Of a stretch of 64,000 nt of DNA, positions 36,320 through 49,034 are shown piece after piece. The DNA is taken from NCBI GenBank assembly GCA_000827265.1, contig KN834822.1, positions 212,272 through 276,271 of the forward strand, given 5' to 3'. The stretch is from Collybiopsis luxurians FD-317 M1 (Eukaryota > Basidiomycota > Agaricomycetes > Agaricales > Omphalotaceae). A program made the translations under genes and the position numbers. The notes beneath the pieces were generated by a model that had not been told where the DNA came from, made no database searches, and saw only the letters and a program-made list of their open reading frames with translations. The first letter of the stretch is position 1; each line of letters starts with the position of its first letter.

Positions 36320-38645
36320 CTGCCGTGCCCGTCGCATTGGTTCTTTCGCGGAAAAACATTCCGAGAACGTCCAACACGGGGATTTATGAAGTGCAGGGTA
36401 ATTTGAGACTTGAATTCTCCTTCAAACCCCCACCTCTACCCATCCCGGTTCACGATGAGCGATTTCCCCAGCAATCAGAAGCATCAGGCTGCCGGTTCTG
36501 CTGTTAAGGAACGGCGGAAGGACTTTGGAATCATCCCCGTACCTGATTGGCTTCGTTATGATCCCGATAGACCTTTTCATTTTGGCATGTTCCTCAACAT
36601 CCTGTTTGGTGTAACTAGTACTTTCAGTACGTATATCGTTTTCTTCATGCTTTGCTCGGCTTTCTAAGAAGGTTGCAGGTGTTGCTAATCTTTACTGGTG
36701 CCAACCAATTCTGAGTGAGATAATCTGGTTAATTTCGATTCCCTCTGGGCTAAATTTTGTTCAGTCGAACTTTCAAACGACTTCAATGTTGATTACGACA
36801 AAATTTCCAAGTTTGCCCGTTTCCTCAACTACCTTTTACACTCTTTCCTCACTGAATCCGCTCGTAGACTCCCTACCCTCATACAAGCAGGGTGCGTACT
36901 CTGACTATGTCTGAGTGTATTTTTCTTTGACCCCGCTTTCAGCTACGCAACCGGGCTCTTGTTCATATCGCCGCTAGGCGACCTTGTCCGTCGCCGCCAA
37001 CTCCTCCTCACCCTCATGATCGTCGCAATGTCTCTCACAATCGGTCTCTCAGTCACTACCAGCTACCCAGCTTTTCAGATCCTCTCTTATCTAGTCGGGG
37101 CAGCATCCGTCACGCCCCAAGTCCTGATCCCCCTCGCTGCAGACCTCGCCCCTCCCTCCCGTCGCGCAACAGCCATGTCCATCGTCTTCTCCGGACTCAT
37201 GTTCGGTATCTTAATTGCCCGAGTTCTATCCGGCCTCATAGGCGAATTCGCCTCATGGCGCATAACATACTACATGTCCATCGGTATTCAAGCGTTCCTC
37301 GTACCCGTTCTGTTCTTCAATGTACCGGATTATCCGCCAAAAAATCAAAATTTGAGCTACGGGAAAATTTTATGGACGATGGCAAAGTTCAGTGTCACGG
37401 AGCCTGTGCTCATACAGGGTTGTTTGTGTAATATGGGTTCCGCGGCTGCGTTTAGTAGTTTTTGGGTAACACTTACTTTTCTTCTGGGCGGGGCACCGTA
37501 TCATTATTCAACGTGAGTCACTTTGAAGTATTTTCTAGCGACGTCTCCGAACTTGACCTGTGCTCTATGCTTAGCTTGATCATTGGTTTATTTGGACTCA
37601 TCGGAATGGTCGGAGTAGCAATGGCCCCCCTAGTCGGCAGGTTCATAGACTTTTTAGTCCCCTGGCACGCCTCCCTCGTCGCCTGTCTCGCTCTTTTGGT
37701 GTTCCAGATAGTCCAAATCGTAGGGAATGGGCTAAATATCGCAGCAGTGATCATCGCTACAGTGGGACTGGATGTCTTCCGGCAAATGCTAGAGACGTCA
37801 CTTGCGTTTAGTATATTTAGGTGAGTTCTCGAGTCCTTTGAAGGTTGTCGATGCCATCCATGGCATAGTCTAACCGTCATGCAGTATAGACCCGCATGCT
37901 CGGGCGCGGTTAAACGCTATTTACATTCTTACGGTACGTGCATCATGACTGTTCACGTTTCCAATCTTGAGCTCTTTTTTTTTTTTTCTCAGCTATTCGT
38001 CGGCCAAGTAATGGGTTCTTCTGCAGGCACAAAAGTATTCTTAGCATACGGATGGCGTGCAACAGCTGCTATGACTCTCGGATTTACAGCTTGGGCTTTA
38101 CTCATCTTACTTCTCCGAGGACCGCACGCTGGTAGATATACGTGGTTTGGTTTCGAAGGGGGGCTGGAGTCGAATAAGAAGTTGGCTGAAGAGAGGAAAC
38201 GACAGATAGGGGAGATTAAGAACTCTGAGGGGAGAGAGAAACAGGAACAGGAACAGGCTCAGGGGGATATAGAGAAGCAGGATAAGGAAGGGGGTGATAC
38301 TACTCCGCACACAGAAAGTGCTAGTGGAAAATCGATACATAGGTCCGAGACGGCGGAGGAGTAAGTGTCTAATAGAGCATGATATCTGATGGATGGATCG
38401 CGTTAGAGCCTGGACAACTTTTACAAACTATCTCCAAACAAAGACTGCGTGATAGTCTGGGTGCAAGTGGGATATGGAGAGGACGCCGCAGGATCTCAGT
38501 AATGAAGGAACTATACTCAAATTTCGTACTCAACTGGGCCATCTCTTTACGACCACACAAGGTCGACGCTATACCGAGCTGATGAGGGGCATTTCTTGAG
38601 GAAACAGCATTATCTAGCTTCGAAGCTGAGGCACGACTTGAACAG
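36320..38645. repeat. Tandem duplication unit 1 (MFS gene)
   Basis: About 2.3 kb that recurs at 39795-42100, covering 5' flank, all exons and introns, and about 280 bp of 3' flank. Introns are almost as similar as exons in places, showing a fairly recent duplication. The foldback element at 38831-39633 lies between the two units. Confidence 0.8.
36455..38364 (+). CDS. MFS transporter, tandem copy 1
   Basis: About eight exons encode a major facilitator protein of roughly 480 residues. The cytosolic start is MSDFPSNQKHQAAGSAVKER. Spliced blocks: FGVTSTFSVANLYWCQPIL, ELSNDFNVDYDKISKLPTL, QAGYATGLLFISPLGDLVRR (the G-D-x-x-x-R-R motif A), SVTPQVLIPLAADLAPPSRR, RATAMSIVFSGLMFGILIAR, VGVAMAPLVGRFIDFLVPW, SIFSIDPHARARLNAIYIL and GSSAGTKVFLAYGWRATAA. 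The tail is long, charged and E/K/Q-rich. It resembles fungal MFS_1 proteins of the bacterial YnfM-like type. The substrate is unknown; a plasma-membrane proton-coupled exporter is a reasonable guess. The tail is longer than in copy 2 because of an inserted EQEQ-rich stretch. Confidence 0.82.
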
Positions 38646-38830
38646 TTGAGTAATAACCCAGTACCATTTTGCATAAAACTCAGAAGCTGGATGTTGAGAT
38701 AAAACCAAAAATCTGTGACATACCATTACCGATATCTGCACTACATTTAACCAAAATTAATGAGACATGTTATGAAATTGCGAAAAAATCGTTGGCACCT
38801 AAGAAGCTGCCTATCCTTTTTCCAACCATT

Positions 38831-39633
38831 GCAGAACCCAAAAAATTACGTGCGAAAAATGATGCGTAAAATATATAGGAAAAAGTATGACTTTTTCGAC
38901 ATATTTCTCGGACCCAATTTCGCTTGACAAAGGAAAGGAAATTGAATTCCTATTGCAGTGTAAATCCCGCCTGAAAACAATGTGTTTTTACGCACGCGAA
39001 AGAAGCCCTTTTACCCGCGTAAAAGCATATTTATGGCTGAAAAAGAAATTAGGACCTTATCGGGACTTCAGGTCCCGTCATTGTCGGGCCCAATTGCCAT
39101 TTTTGTCAAGGCGTACTTAGGCTACCAGAAAATGATCGAGCCATCAGATGGGACAAATCAACAAAAAATCAGTCGGAAATGAAATGAACACCAAATGACG
39201 AAAGGCTACTTTTGAGATGAGTGGTTCTGAATAGCCAGCTGGCTCTAGTTCGATAATATACGATTGAGTGGCATTTTTTTTTGCGTTATCTTTTATCTTA
39301 CCTTGATTACATATGTATACATCATGCAGCTACTTTCCCGCGCCTCCCGCCACCATCACGGCATTATCTTTTTTTAAAACTCACCGGAAACTTACCGCAT
39401 AATGGGAAAAATACCCAACAAGAATGGAAGTTGGGCCTGATAAGGTCCCAATTTCTTTTTCAGCCGTAAAAGATATGCTTTTACGCGCGTAAAAGCACAT
39501 TACAAAGCAATAGGAATTTCAATTTCCTTTCCTTTGTCGAGCGAAATTGGGTCCGAGAAATATGTCGAAAAAGTCATACTTTTTCCTATATATTTTACGC
39601 ATCATTTTTCGCACGTAATTTTTTGGGTTCTGC
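38831..39633. mobile_element. Foldback / MITE-like element with about 200-bp inverted arms
   Basis: The left arm, 38831-39065, begins GCAGAACCCAAAAAATTACG. The right arm, about 39436-39633, is its reverse complement and ends at 39633. The outer 120 bp or so match with one substitution and one indel, and the inner part diverges with gaps. The core of about 370 bp has no coding motif. Outside the arms the sequence diverges at once, so the ends are sharp. I could not see a target-site duplication. Both arms include TTTTACGC(G)CG(T)AAAA-like palindromes. It sits exactly between the two MFS duplication units. It is likely a non-autonomous DNA transposon. Confidence 0.82.
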
Positions 39634-39794
39634 GTAGTGTTACGACGGCAGCACACAGTGACCCATGGCTCAGTCCGGCTGTTGTAAAATGGGTAATGAC
39701 CTCAACCTCGCTGCCATCTTGATGATTTTCATCATCCTCCGAACGATTGCCCATGGGCTTATGGTGCATAGCGAAGAACGTCCCGGCAACCTCC

Positions 39795-42100
39795 CTGCCG
39801 ACCCCGCCGCATCAGTTCTTTTGCGGAAATTATTGCGAGAACATCCATCACGCAGCTGTATGAAGTGCAGGGTAACTTGAGGCTTGAATTCTCCTTCAAA
39901 CCCCCACCTCTGCCCATCGTGGTCTATGATGAGCGCTATCCCCATCGGCGAGAAGCATCAAGCTGCTGACTCTCCTGTTATGGAACGGCGGAAGGACTTT
40001 GGAATCATCCCCGTACCCGATTGGCTTCGTTATGACCCCGATACACCTTTTCATTTTGGCATGTTTCTCAATATCCTGTTTGGTGTAACTAGTACCTTCA
40101 GTACGTGTTTCTTATTCATTCTTTACTCGGCTTTTTAAGAAGATTGCAGGTGTTGCTAATCTTTACTGGTGCCAACCGATTCTGAGTGAGATGGTTCGGT
40201 TAATTTTGATTCCCTTTGGACTAATTCCCGCTCAGTCAAACTTTCGAACGAGTTCAATGTTGATTACAACAAAATTTCCAAGTATACCTATTTCCTCAAC
40301 TACCTTCCCAAGGTTCTTTCCTCACTGAATCCATTCGTAGACTCCCTACCCTCATACAAGCAGGGTGCGTACCCTAATCATGTCCGAGTATGTTTTTTAA
40401 GTCAGCTTCTAGCTTCGCAACCGGGCTCTTGTTCATATCACCGCTAGGCGACCTTGTTCGTCGTCGCCAGCTTCTCCTCACCCTTATTATCCTCCCAATG
40501 TCTCTCACAGTCGGTCTCTCTGTCACTACTAGCTACCCAGCCTTCCAGATCCTCTCCTTTCTAGTCGGGGCAGCATCCGTCACACCCCAAGTCCTGATCC
40601 CCCTCGCCGTAGACCTCGCCCCTCCCTCCCGTCGCGCAACAGCCATGTCCATCGTCTTCTCCGGAATCATGTTCGGCATCCTGATCGCCCGAGTCCTATC
40701 TGGCCTGATAGGCGAATTTGCCTCATGGCGCATTACATACTACATGTCCTTCGGTATTCAAGCGGCTCTTGTACCCATTCTATTCTTCAATGTACCGGAT
40801 TATCCACCAAAAAATCTAAATTTGAGCTACGGGAAGATTTTATGGACGATGGCAAAGTTCAGTGTCACGGAGCCTGTGCTCATACAGGGTTGTTTGTGTA
40901 ATATGGGTTCCGCGGCTGCGTTTAGTAGTTTTTGGGTAACACTGACTTTTCTTCTGGGTGGGGCGCCGTATCATTATTCAACGTGAGTCACTGTTGTTTT
41001 CTAGCGACGTCTCCGAACTTGACCTGTGCTCTAAGCTTAGCTTGATCATTGGTTTATTTGGACTGATCGGAATGGTCGGAGTAGCAATGGCCCCCCTAGT
41101 TGGCAGGTTCATAGACTTCCTGGTCCCCTGGCACGCTTCCCTCGTCGCCTGTTTCGCTCTTTTGGTGTTCCAGATAGTTCAGATCGTAGGGAACGGGCTG
41201 AACATCTCTGCGGTGATCATTGCTGCAATAGGACTAGATGTTTTCCGGCAAATGCTAGAGACGTCACTTGCGTCTAGTATATTTAGGTGAATTCTCGAGT
41301 CGTTTTTAGGTTGTATATACCATCCATGGTACGGTCTAACTAAGTGTCTCTTGCAGTATAGACCCGCATGCTCGGGCGCGGTTAAACGCTATTTACATTC
41401 TAATGGTAAGTGTATAGTGTGCATTGTTCAAGTTTCCAACCTTGAGCTCTCTTTTTTTTTCCTCAGCTATTCATCGGCCAAGTAATGGGCTCTTCCGCAG
41501 GCACAAAAGTATTCTTAGCATACGGATGGCGTGCAACAGCTGCTATGACTCTGGGATTTTCAGCTTGGGCTTTACTCATCTTACTTCTCCGAGGACCGCA
41601 CACTGGTAGATATACGTGGTTTGGGTTTGAAGGGGGACTGGAGTCAAATAAGAAGTTGGTTGAAGAGAGGAAACGACAGATAGGAGAGGTTAAGGATTCG
41701 GAGGGGGGAGAGGATAAGGAAGGGAGCGATACTACTCCGCACACAGAAAATGTTAGTGGTTAATCAATACATAGGTCCGAGATGGCGGAGGAGTGAGTGT
41801 CTAATAGAGCATGATATCTGACTAAAGGAAATCTTTCGCCATGGGCGAGTTACATAGAAGTGCCAACTTCTACAAACAGTACAAACTACTTCCAAGCGAG
41901 GGCTGCGTGATAGTTTGGCTGCAAGTAGTGTATGGAGATGGACGCCGCAGGATCTCAAATGAAAGGACTAAAGCTCAAATTTCCTTCCCAACTGGGCCTT
42001 TTATCTCGGCCCACACGAGGACGATGTTATACCGAGCTGGTTGAGGGCATCTGCTGAGGAGGCATTATCTAGCTCTGAAGCTGAGGCGCGACTCGGACAG
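39795..42100. repeat. Tandem duplication unit 2 (MFS gene)
   Basis: Second copy of the unit at 36320-38645, same orientation. The 3' matching block ends around 42100, just before the convergent GNAT gene. Confidence 0.8.
39926..41763 (+). CDS. MFS transporter, tandem copy 2
   Basis: Paralogue of the gene at 36455, with the same splice sites. Two adjacent ATGs occur (39926 and 39929); the second aligns with copy 1. Blocks: ERRKDFGIIPVPDWLRYDPD, KLSNEFNVDYNKISKLPTL, QAGFATGLLFISPLGDLVRR, SVTPQVLIPLAVDLAPPSRR, IMFGILIARVLSGLIGEFA, VAMAPLVGRFIDFLVPW, SIFSIDPHARARLNAIYIL and AYGWRATAAMTLGFSAW. The end DTTPHTENVSG is shorter than in copy 1, because a stop falls where copy 1 continues SGKSIHRSETAEE. 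No inactivating break was seen. Most differences from copy 1 are conservative, so the same transport role is likely. Confidence 0.82.
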
Positions 42101-42247
42101 ATTTTAATCATGAATTGATTTTTGAAATCAGTATATGCTCATGCTCTTTTACTTTAATTTAGGGTCATCGATGCAGGGGGAATTGGTACACAAAATAGAA
42201 TGAATTCGCTACTTTATTCTTGAGAGTACATATCAGACCTGATCCTA

Positions 42248-43327
42248 CTAATTTTCCCTCGTCATAACATGAATATCGAAGGACGGAGTGTGTGGGTGAG
42301 GTACCGTCGTTTTTCCCCTCTCTCGCATGCCCATCGCAGTATACTTTGCGACCTTTCCAAACTCCGTTGAAAAAAAAGACTCGCAACTTCATGTGTTTGA
42401 CAGTCAACTCACATTTTCTGTTGTAGTGCATGCCAGTGCGATAAGTTCATCATTCTTCTTCGCCTGTATGAGAGAAGAAACAAATCAATTCAAATCAGAC
42501 TTGACTCGTAAGTAATTTGGATGAAAAAGTGACGGACCAGGTCGCAAACATAATTCACAATTGCAGTTCCATAACCTTTATTCTGAGCTCTATTATCGGT
42601 GCACAAGAGACTACACCACCATCGGTGAGAACCTTCCTATTCAGAGTCTGGGAGGTTTGTCCCAGTTCACAATCCTAGAAAGATTTGAGACTTACGTGTT
42701 CGGAGAAAAGACCTTCCAGAGTGGATTTTATGATATTCGGGTACTACCAAAGCGGCCATGGTCAATCTTGTTCCCTATCGCATATGAAGAATGATTTGTA
42801 CAGTGGTCTTATACCAATCCCGACCCTGAGGCGATAACTTGCTGAAGAACCGCTGTAATCCCAGCGCCCGCTGTGCCTCCCTATCCAGTTTGAAGGATCA
42901 CTTGTTTGATTTAAAGATTTGAGCATTGCACGTACGTTGCAAACAGAGCCGTTCCAGGAGCAAACCATGCCCCAACCGAGACGATCTCGCCCGCGTCATT
43001 CTTCACTGCAAGCAGATAGCCTTCGAGAAGAGTAGCGCGTATCATTAACTCGAAATATCCTTCTCCTAAAGACAAGTTTCCATCGAGGAGTGCAGCTGAA
43101 CCGGGATCTGAGACGGATATTCTCCATGAGTGAAGATTTTCGGAAGGGGTGGTAGTTGAGACTCACCATCTCGCAGGGCTTGAAAGCACAGCAGACTCAA
43201 TGCTTTCATTTCAGCATCTTGATACAGACGCCACAATCAGCGCATGAGGCTTGACGAACCTGGAAGAATGAGGCAATGCTTACTTACCAGATAGTGTAAC
43301 TACTCGAAGAACATTAATGTTTGACAT
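42248..43327 (-). CDS. GNAT-family N-acetyltransferase-like protein
   Basis: Spliced from the right: MSNINVLRVVTLS joins DAEMKALSLLCFQALRDD, then PGSAALLDGNLSLGEGYFEL, GEIVSVGAWFAPGTALFAT, EAQRALGLQRFFSKLSPQG, YKTTYPNIIKSTLEGLFSEH, EGSHRWWCSLLCTDNRAQNK, GYGTAIVNYVCDL, ELIALACTTEN, and the end AMGMRERGKTTVPHPHTPSF with IHVMTREN. The block QNKGYGTA is the (Q/R)xxGx(G/A) acetyl-CoA loop of GNAT enzymes. Overall it matches the roughly 220-residue GNAT-like family common in Agaricomycetes. The acceptor substrate is unknown. At least six short introns are needed, so some boundaries may be off by a few bases. The gene faces the 3' end of MFS copy 2. Confidence 0.78.
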
Positions 43328-44705
43328 GATTGAGAGGGGAGGGTATATGAAGGTGGTAACTTCTTGAATATTTATGTTTATCGACTGAATAACCACGGGC
43401 TACTACGGCTCATAGATGATGTGTACCTTGCGTGTACCTGCCCCACGGGCCACAAGTGTTAGAGCGTCTGACGGTACAGTAACCACTTCCATAATTTATT
43501 TCCTGAAGATTTTCGAGGATGGGGACCCAAGATTATTACTGTATGCATGGCAGTGCCTTCTGAGCACTTGAGTTGAAGATCTTGTGCCTCAGTAGCCGGC
43601 GATAGTACAAGGATTGAACTTAATTAACTACGCCCTGCAGAATATGCACTAAGTAAATCAATGATCTGTCGGACGCATGGTTGCTTGGCTGTCAAGCATC
43701 TCGTTCTAGACACGAAGGACATTTGACCTGCCTTTGAGCGATCCCATCTGTCCCCGTTCCGTCCAAGATCTTTCCCGATCCTCGAGTTCTTCACTCTCTC
43801 GCACAAGCGGCGGTTGTGACGGAGATGCTTACCTGATGTGGCTAATACCGCTCAGCTTCCTCCGGCGTTCAGATCGTGGACCATGCTGTTCAATAGAACC
43901 TCCTTCCTTCCTCTGCCGCCCATGCTTTCAAGTGGGGCGAACTGACGTTGTAACTGGAAGCAGTCCAATGATGTCGAGGAATGTAAGCAAGAGTGGGGCA
44001 CGGGGTCGGAAGAGAGAATGCGCCAAATTTATACAGTCGGATAATAGAACAGTAAGGCTCACCAATACGTTGGGTACTGCTCTGCCGATCCTACCCTAGG
44101 ACTAGAACCGGAATAAGATCCTTGAGGAGGTGGAGGAGTTGCAGTATGACCATTGTCCTGTGGTAGTGACGAAGCATCTCCGTAGTTCGTACGGTCCACG
44201 TTATATCTCGTCGCTCTCCTTTCTCATCTCTCGGTCAACGCGTACCAATTCCCTTTGTCTGCCCCAGAATACCCACAACCTCTTGGTAGACTGGAAAACA
44301 TCGTTTTTTCAGGTTTGTCCTCGCCCTCTCCCATTTCAATCGACCTTGAGGACTAATCAAATGGGTTGCAGAAGAAGAGAAGAAGCCTGAGATTCTTTCT
44401 GCTTAGTCAATACTTTACGGACATACAACTGTGCTTCGCACTGTAGAGTAGAGGAGCCGAAATGAGGTACGTGTAGGTAACCAGATATATGCATGACTTC
44501 GCTCTCAGCGAGATCAAAGGGGGCTAGCTCAACTGGTCCCCATCAAATAGATACAGATAAATACATGACTATCGCAATGAATAAAACATAAAAGCCAATT
44601 ATAACCCCACCTCCCCTCATTCTCTGAGTTTGATTTCTCTCCTTTGACTGTAGAAAAATAGTCGAACAGATATTGGACATGCTCGGATGAAGTTGAAATA
44701 TGAAC
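43328..44705. other. Intergenic region; nothing recognised
   Basis: Open frames at 43734-44099 and 44130-44390 (plus) have no motif I recognise, and spliced minus-strand reading gave no family match. The left part must include the promoter of the GNAT gene. The right end is the 3' flank of membrane-protein gene A1. Confidence 0.4.
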
Positions 44706-46419
44706 CTAGATATGGGGAAGGAACGATGTCCACTGGGCAACTTCAAACGCGCCAGGAGGTAAATCTCTCAGTGCCAAAAACGCTTGAACAATGAGAGAAA
44801 TCCGAGCAAAAAGGTAAAATAGAAATATAACCAGAGCGAAAAATGTAAACCAGCTGGCCCACCGCGGTTCCCGACCGCGAAACGCAATATGCTTGTCATA
44901 GATAAGGTGGTATAATGCCAGAAATAGAGGTAGAAACGTCACAAGCAGGGCGCATGTCCTCCACAACAACTGCTCGGTGGTGCTAGGGAACTTGAATGTC
45001 CAAGCGAGGCAATGAATAGCGCCAAAGAGGACCGTCGCCCCGTACATTATAAGGTTATCCTCCGCATATTCTGGTTCCAGGTCCTCAGTGCGCTCTAAAA
45101 GAGACATCTTCTCGTCCTGATATTGTTCATCGGCAATGATCATAAATGCTAAGACGACCAAGGGAGCTGCAATAATGTAAAGCATGACCAGTGCAAGTTT
45201 GAGTGCTATTCCAGCATCTTCAAATATCCTCTCGGGAACTCCCTCAAGGAGGGCCTGCATGAGGGCTTTCAGGGGTGGTAAAATGATCCAGTCCATAATA
45301 CCGTTTAGTATTCCCCTCTTCCGACAGTCGTTCCAGAAGTTGCGCACCCATCCTTCATTTTCTTGGACGGAATCATTCGGCTGGCCTACGAAATTTTCGT
45401 TGTTGGTTCTTCGCTGGATACGAACGTGACAGCCGACATCCTGAGGCTTGTCCCACCAGAAGTAATATATCATGACGTTCATTGTCGCAAAAGCTAGAGT
45501 CATGATCTCGAGTTCTGTGATAGGCAAATCCTTTGCCCATCTGGCGACTAGCTGGACCACAAACCAGGTGGTCTGACCAACCGCAAAAAGCTTCCCAAGA
45601 ACATCCCTGTGACTCCGATCCCTGACCTCACGTTTTGACATCTCCCCGATGAATTGGAGATGGGCATCAAATGAACGATCATTGAACTTCGTGAAGGAGT
45701 CGGTGGAATTATCCTCGGAATTGACAGCAGTGTAGGAGGAAGAGATTGAATGACAATCTGGGTCTCTGACGTCTTCGGTACCGGAATGCCGTTCGAGATC
45801 ATCGTCGGAAGAGCTAGTGATATCTGCAGCCAACCAACCATCGCCGTGCTTGTATACAGAACTTTTATTGATGAGAGTGCGGAGCCCCAGCTTTTCATCA
45901 GGAACCTTGGAAGGAGAATCTGGTGCCGCTTTTTCAGGATAATATCGTAACACAGAAATGCATTTTTCGCCCTCGTAGAGAGCGAAACCTCCCATGAGAG
46001 CAAAAAAAGCATGGGACACGGTCCAATTATGATCTTTGTACGCTATTTGAAAAGGTGAGCATTACATTACTAGACAGATACACAACGGACATACCTTTTA
46101 AGTTTGATAATTTTCTTGCAGCAAACCACTGTCGAGCCGCCCACAGCACCAACAACTCTGGCGCGATAAGAGCAGTGATCATCAAACCGATTCTTCGTCT
46201 GAATATTCTCCGACAGCTTTCCTTAGGTCCAGGGATGTTCGGGTGGACAGAAACCCAAGTACAAGCGATGACCACACTGATACAGCTCCAGAGTATTTGA
46301 GGCAAAGTGCGGCACTTGTATATATCATTACACAAGCCGGAGCTTGATGAAGAAAGAATGTTGGCATCTACAACTGGTAGCAGGGTAGTTCGAAGGTGAG
46401 TTATAGATGGGATGATCAT
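44706..46419 (-). CDS. Uncharacterised multi-pass membrane protein, array gene A1
   Basis: Two exons, 46419-46095 and 46042-44706, split by a 52-bp intron at the same place as in all paralogues. The start MIIPSITHLRTTLL is preferred over an upstream in-frame ATG because this block opens most copies. Exon 1: CNDIYKCRTL, CTWVSVHPNIPGP, AARQWFAARKL. Exon 2: SHAFFALMGGFALYEGEKC, an acidic variable loop, TTWFVVQLVARWAKDLP, YYFWWDKPQDVG, FGAIHCLAWTFKFPSTTEQL, ARISLIVQAFLALRDLPPG and end FLPHI. About eight membrane segments. It belongs to the A subtype with the gene at 54606-56374 and the fragment at 63404: FFALMGGFALY at the exon 2 start and ARI(S/C)L near the end. Function unknown. Confidence 0.87.
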
Positions 46420-49034
46420 TTTAACTGAAGAGAATGGAGGATATGGAGGAGAGTTGAGTAAGAGGAAGGCCACAACTCTCAGAACTTCAGCAAAGTGAAT
46501 AGTTTAAAAATTACGAGGATGAGGTGAGCATGGAGGTGAGCGAAACTTTTGTGCCAATGAGCATATTTAAAGCTACGTGCCCTCAAAGGGCGTTGTGGAT
46601 CTGAGAAGTTGTGAGAACAAGAAAGCCATTCCTACTCCACTGATACGTTGAATGTGAAACTCGATATGAACATCACTCTGGAGCCTGCATTTTTTTCATG
46701 TCCACCACGTTTATATCAGATCTACGATGCTCTTGAGGTACTAAGCTCGTCTGATACGCGATTTTGGTTTCGGCACGACTGGGGACAAGAGTGACTGCGG
46801 CGACCAACTGGTTGTCAATTTGAGTTAAGGTTCTCGTCAAAACGTTGGGTAAATTACCCTGATGGCCATTGGACATAACAGTTTGTCAATGATTTGGACC
46901 ATAAGTCGCAAGCAGCGTGTGTCAAATCATTGTTCGTTTGCCACCTAACGCATATCTGGCGCATTGCGTATATTGATTGTAATTGAAGGTGACATATATA
47001 GGACTTCGTGTTAAGGTAGTACTATGCTGGCTTTTTGACCAGCCGTTCTCATATTCCTGAGCATCCACTTTGATGACAGAAATCAACCGTTCTTTTCCGA
47101 GGAGCAAGAACACTCAGCATTGAGCATCTATTAAAGATGTTGACGTAGACGCAGCTAATGCGGACGTGGGAACAGCTTGAACCAGCAGTGGATATTAACG
47201 GATACGTTTCACGGGAAGGAGGGCGTGTACGGGGCAAACTCGACGGAGGAATTAGCTGGCGAAAGAAATTATAACGAAGCAACGAACACGCCGGAAGTGG
47301 AAAATTTTCGGCCAATTTGAATGATGATTTTTCAGTACTCCTTATAATTCACGTGATTCTTGATAAGCCTTATAAGGTTTATCTTTTATCGATTTGCCTT
47401 GCCAATATGTCATCATTCTCCACTTTCGAACGCCAACCTCGGTTACTCCAATGATAGGCGCTCAGGCATGTTACACCAGCGAAGGATTTGAGCGGTACTG
47501 TGAGGTAATGCTTTTACGCACACTGGTACGGTTTTCCCAGTAGCGTCGCACGTTATGCATGCGGTCCTTACTTTGTTACTATATACAGAACCCGGGTATT
47601 CGGACACAGTTACGTATATTCGACCAAACTCCGTCAACGTAGGCTTTTCGCTTGTTCATATGTGATCGTATCAATGAGTGCTTTCATTTCCAAACGATCC
47701 AGAGACTCGCTCATTCACCACAGTCGTGTATTTACGAATTTGTCTGATGCCAGTGGTAGACACGCAAAGGAGCCACACCTGCACCTGCTCTGACTGCAAC
47801 AGAAGGATCTATATACAGATATACCAGGAGGCTCAGGAGCAGCACCGCCTGTCAAGTACCCAGCATATCTACCTCTCATTCTTGCCTGAGTCTGTTCTAC
47901 ATGCGCAGCTTACTCAGTAGCTTGATAGGCTTTGGACCCAGAGGTACTGATCGGCGGAGGAAGGGAGATGAAAAAAATGCAAAAAAAATACTCAACGAAT
48001 AGAATAGACCCACCCCCGTGCCAGTGCCCACATCTATGAACAAGAGAGCGAAACTGCGTGTGTTGTGCATTATCTTGTTATATATAAAAGGAAGAAAAAG
48101 TATTTTCACGTCCTTGATGTAATTCTGATTTGAATGCATTGGGTGCGATTTGCCAGACTGAATAAGGGAGGATCTTTAGTTATAATTCTTGCTTGTGTGA
48201 CTTGCAATCTTTCCATGACACTGCAAGAAAGATTAGTTATCCGAAAAGGACGTGACCACAAGAAAGGATGCATCGAAGAGGGAAAGGTAAGAGAAAGCTA
48301 GAACTTAAAAAATCGCAAACCTATGAGCGTACGAGGCTCACGGTACTTGGATAGATGTGCACTGTACAAATCTCGTCATTCCTCTCCTCGATGAGCCCAG
48401 TAGTGGCAGTGGCAGACAAGTACCCTTTTCCTACAAGTTTTCTGTCTAACGGTGACCTTTGAAAAAGACAGTAAAAAATGCGATGTAAATGCACCTTGAG
48501 CTCAACAGCTTTGCACTCCTGCTTGAGGCACACTGAACTTTACAGCCGCTTTTGAAGTCTAACTAAGAATTGTACGCCACAGCGGAACCGTTTAAGATGG
48601 GGAGAGGATATAACGCCGCAACGCGAACGGTCACAGAGTGTCACAACGCGAACATAGGTCTCGTGACTTTCAAAAAGTCCACTGAGCACAGAAAATTAAG
48701 CGCGTTGACGTCAAATAACGCGCCGACATACCCTCAAAGGAGGGTTAGCCGGCCTCAAATGAGTGTATGTCCATGTGATTTATGACTTAATCATCTTGCA
48801 ATAGCTTCCCCAGCTCCCAGGAAGACTCGAATGCAGAAAAACGGTCTGGACAGCACAGTGGAGTGCTCACAAGCTAAGCAATAGGGAGATAGAACGGAAA
48901 CTTTGAAGTATATTGGCAGAAATGGGGAAGGACACGCGGAATGCCAAACAAAAAATAAATGCGTATCAATATAAAGTCCTATATACATGCATGTCCTACG
49001 GATTATCAGTGTTTGTAGTCGTAACATAAGTTTA
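46420..49034. other. Spacer inside the membrane-protein array, unit 1
   Basis: No gene was recognised. The part from about 47.0 kb onward is homologous to 57.0-58.5 kb in unit 2. A block at 48630-48679 (GTCACAACGC...CTCGTG) recurs near 58149-58195 and, more weakly, near 53666-53717, each downstream of an array gene. The left part is the 5' flank of gene A1, with a TTTAAA box near 46566 and the motif listed at 46623. Confidence 0.55.
46623..46632 (-). promoter_or_regulatory. Conserved AAGCCATTCC motif upstream of array gene A1
   Basis: On the plus strand this reads AAGCCATTCC (GGAATGGCTT relative to the gene), 204 bp before the ATG. The same 10-mer occurs at 50914-50923 upstream of gene B1 (196 bp) and at 56515-56524 upstream of gene A2 (141 bp). 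Gene B2 has a degraded form near 60511. It could be a regulatory site or just shared ancestry of the promoters. Confidence 0.4.

Noticed and set aside
38780..39680. Target-site duplication for the foldback element
   Set aside because: No direct repeat was seen immediately outside the inverted arms, so transposition type cannot be assigned.
42165..42431. 88-codon minus-strand frame near the GNAT gene
   Set aside because: Its frame differs from the GNAT frame. The family ending RERGKTTVPHPHTPSF is in the neighbouring frame, with stop at 42248.
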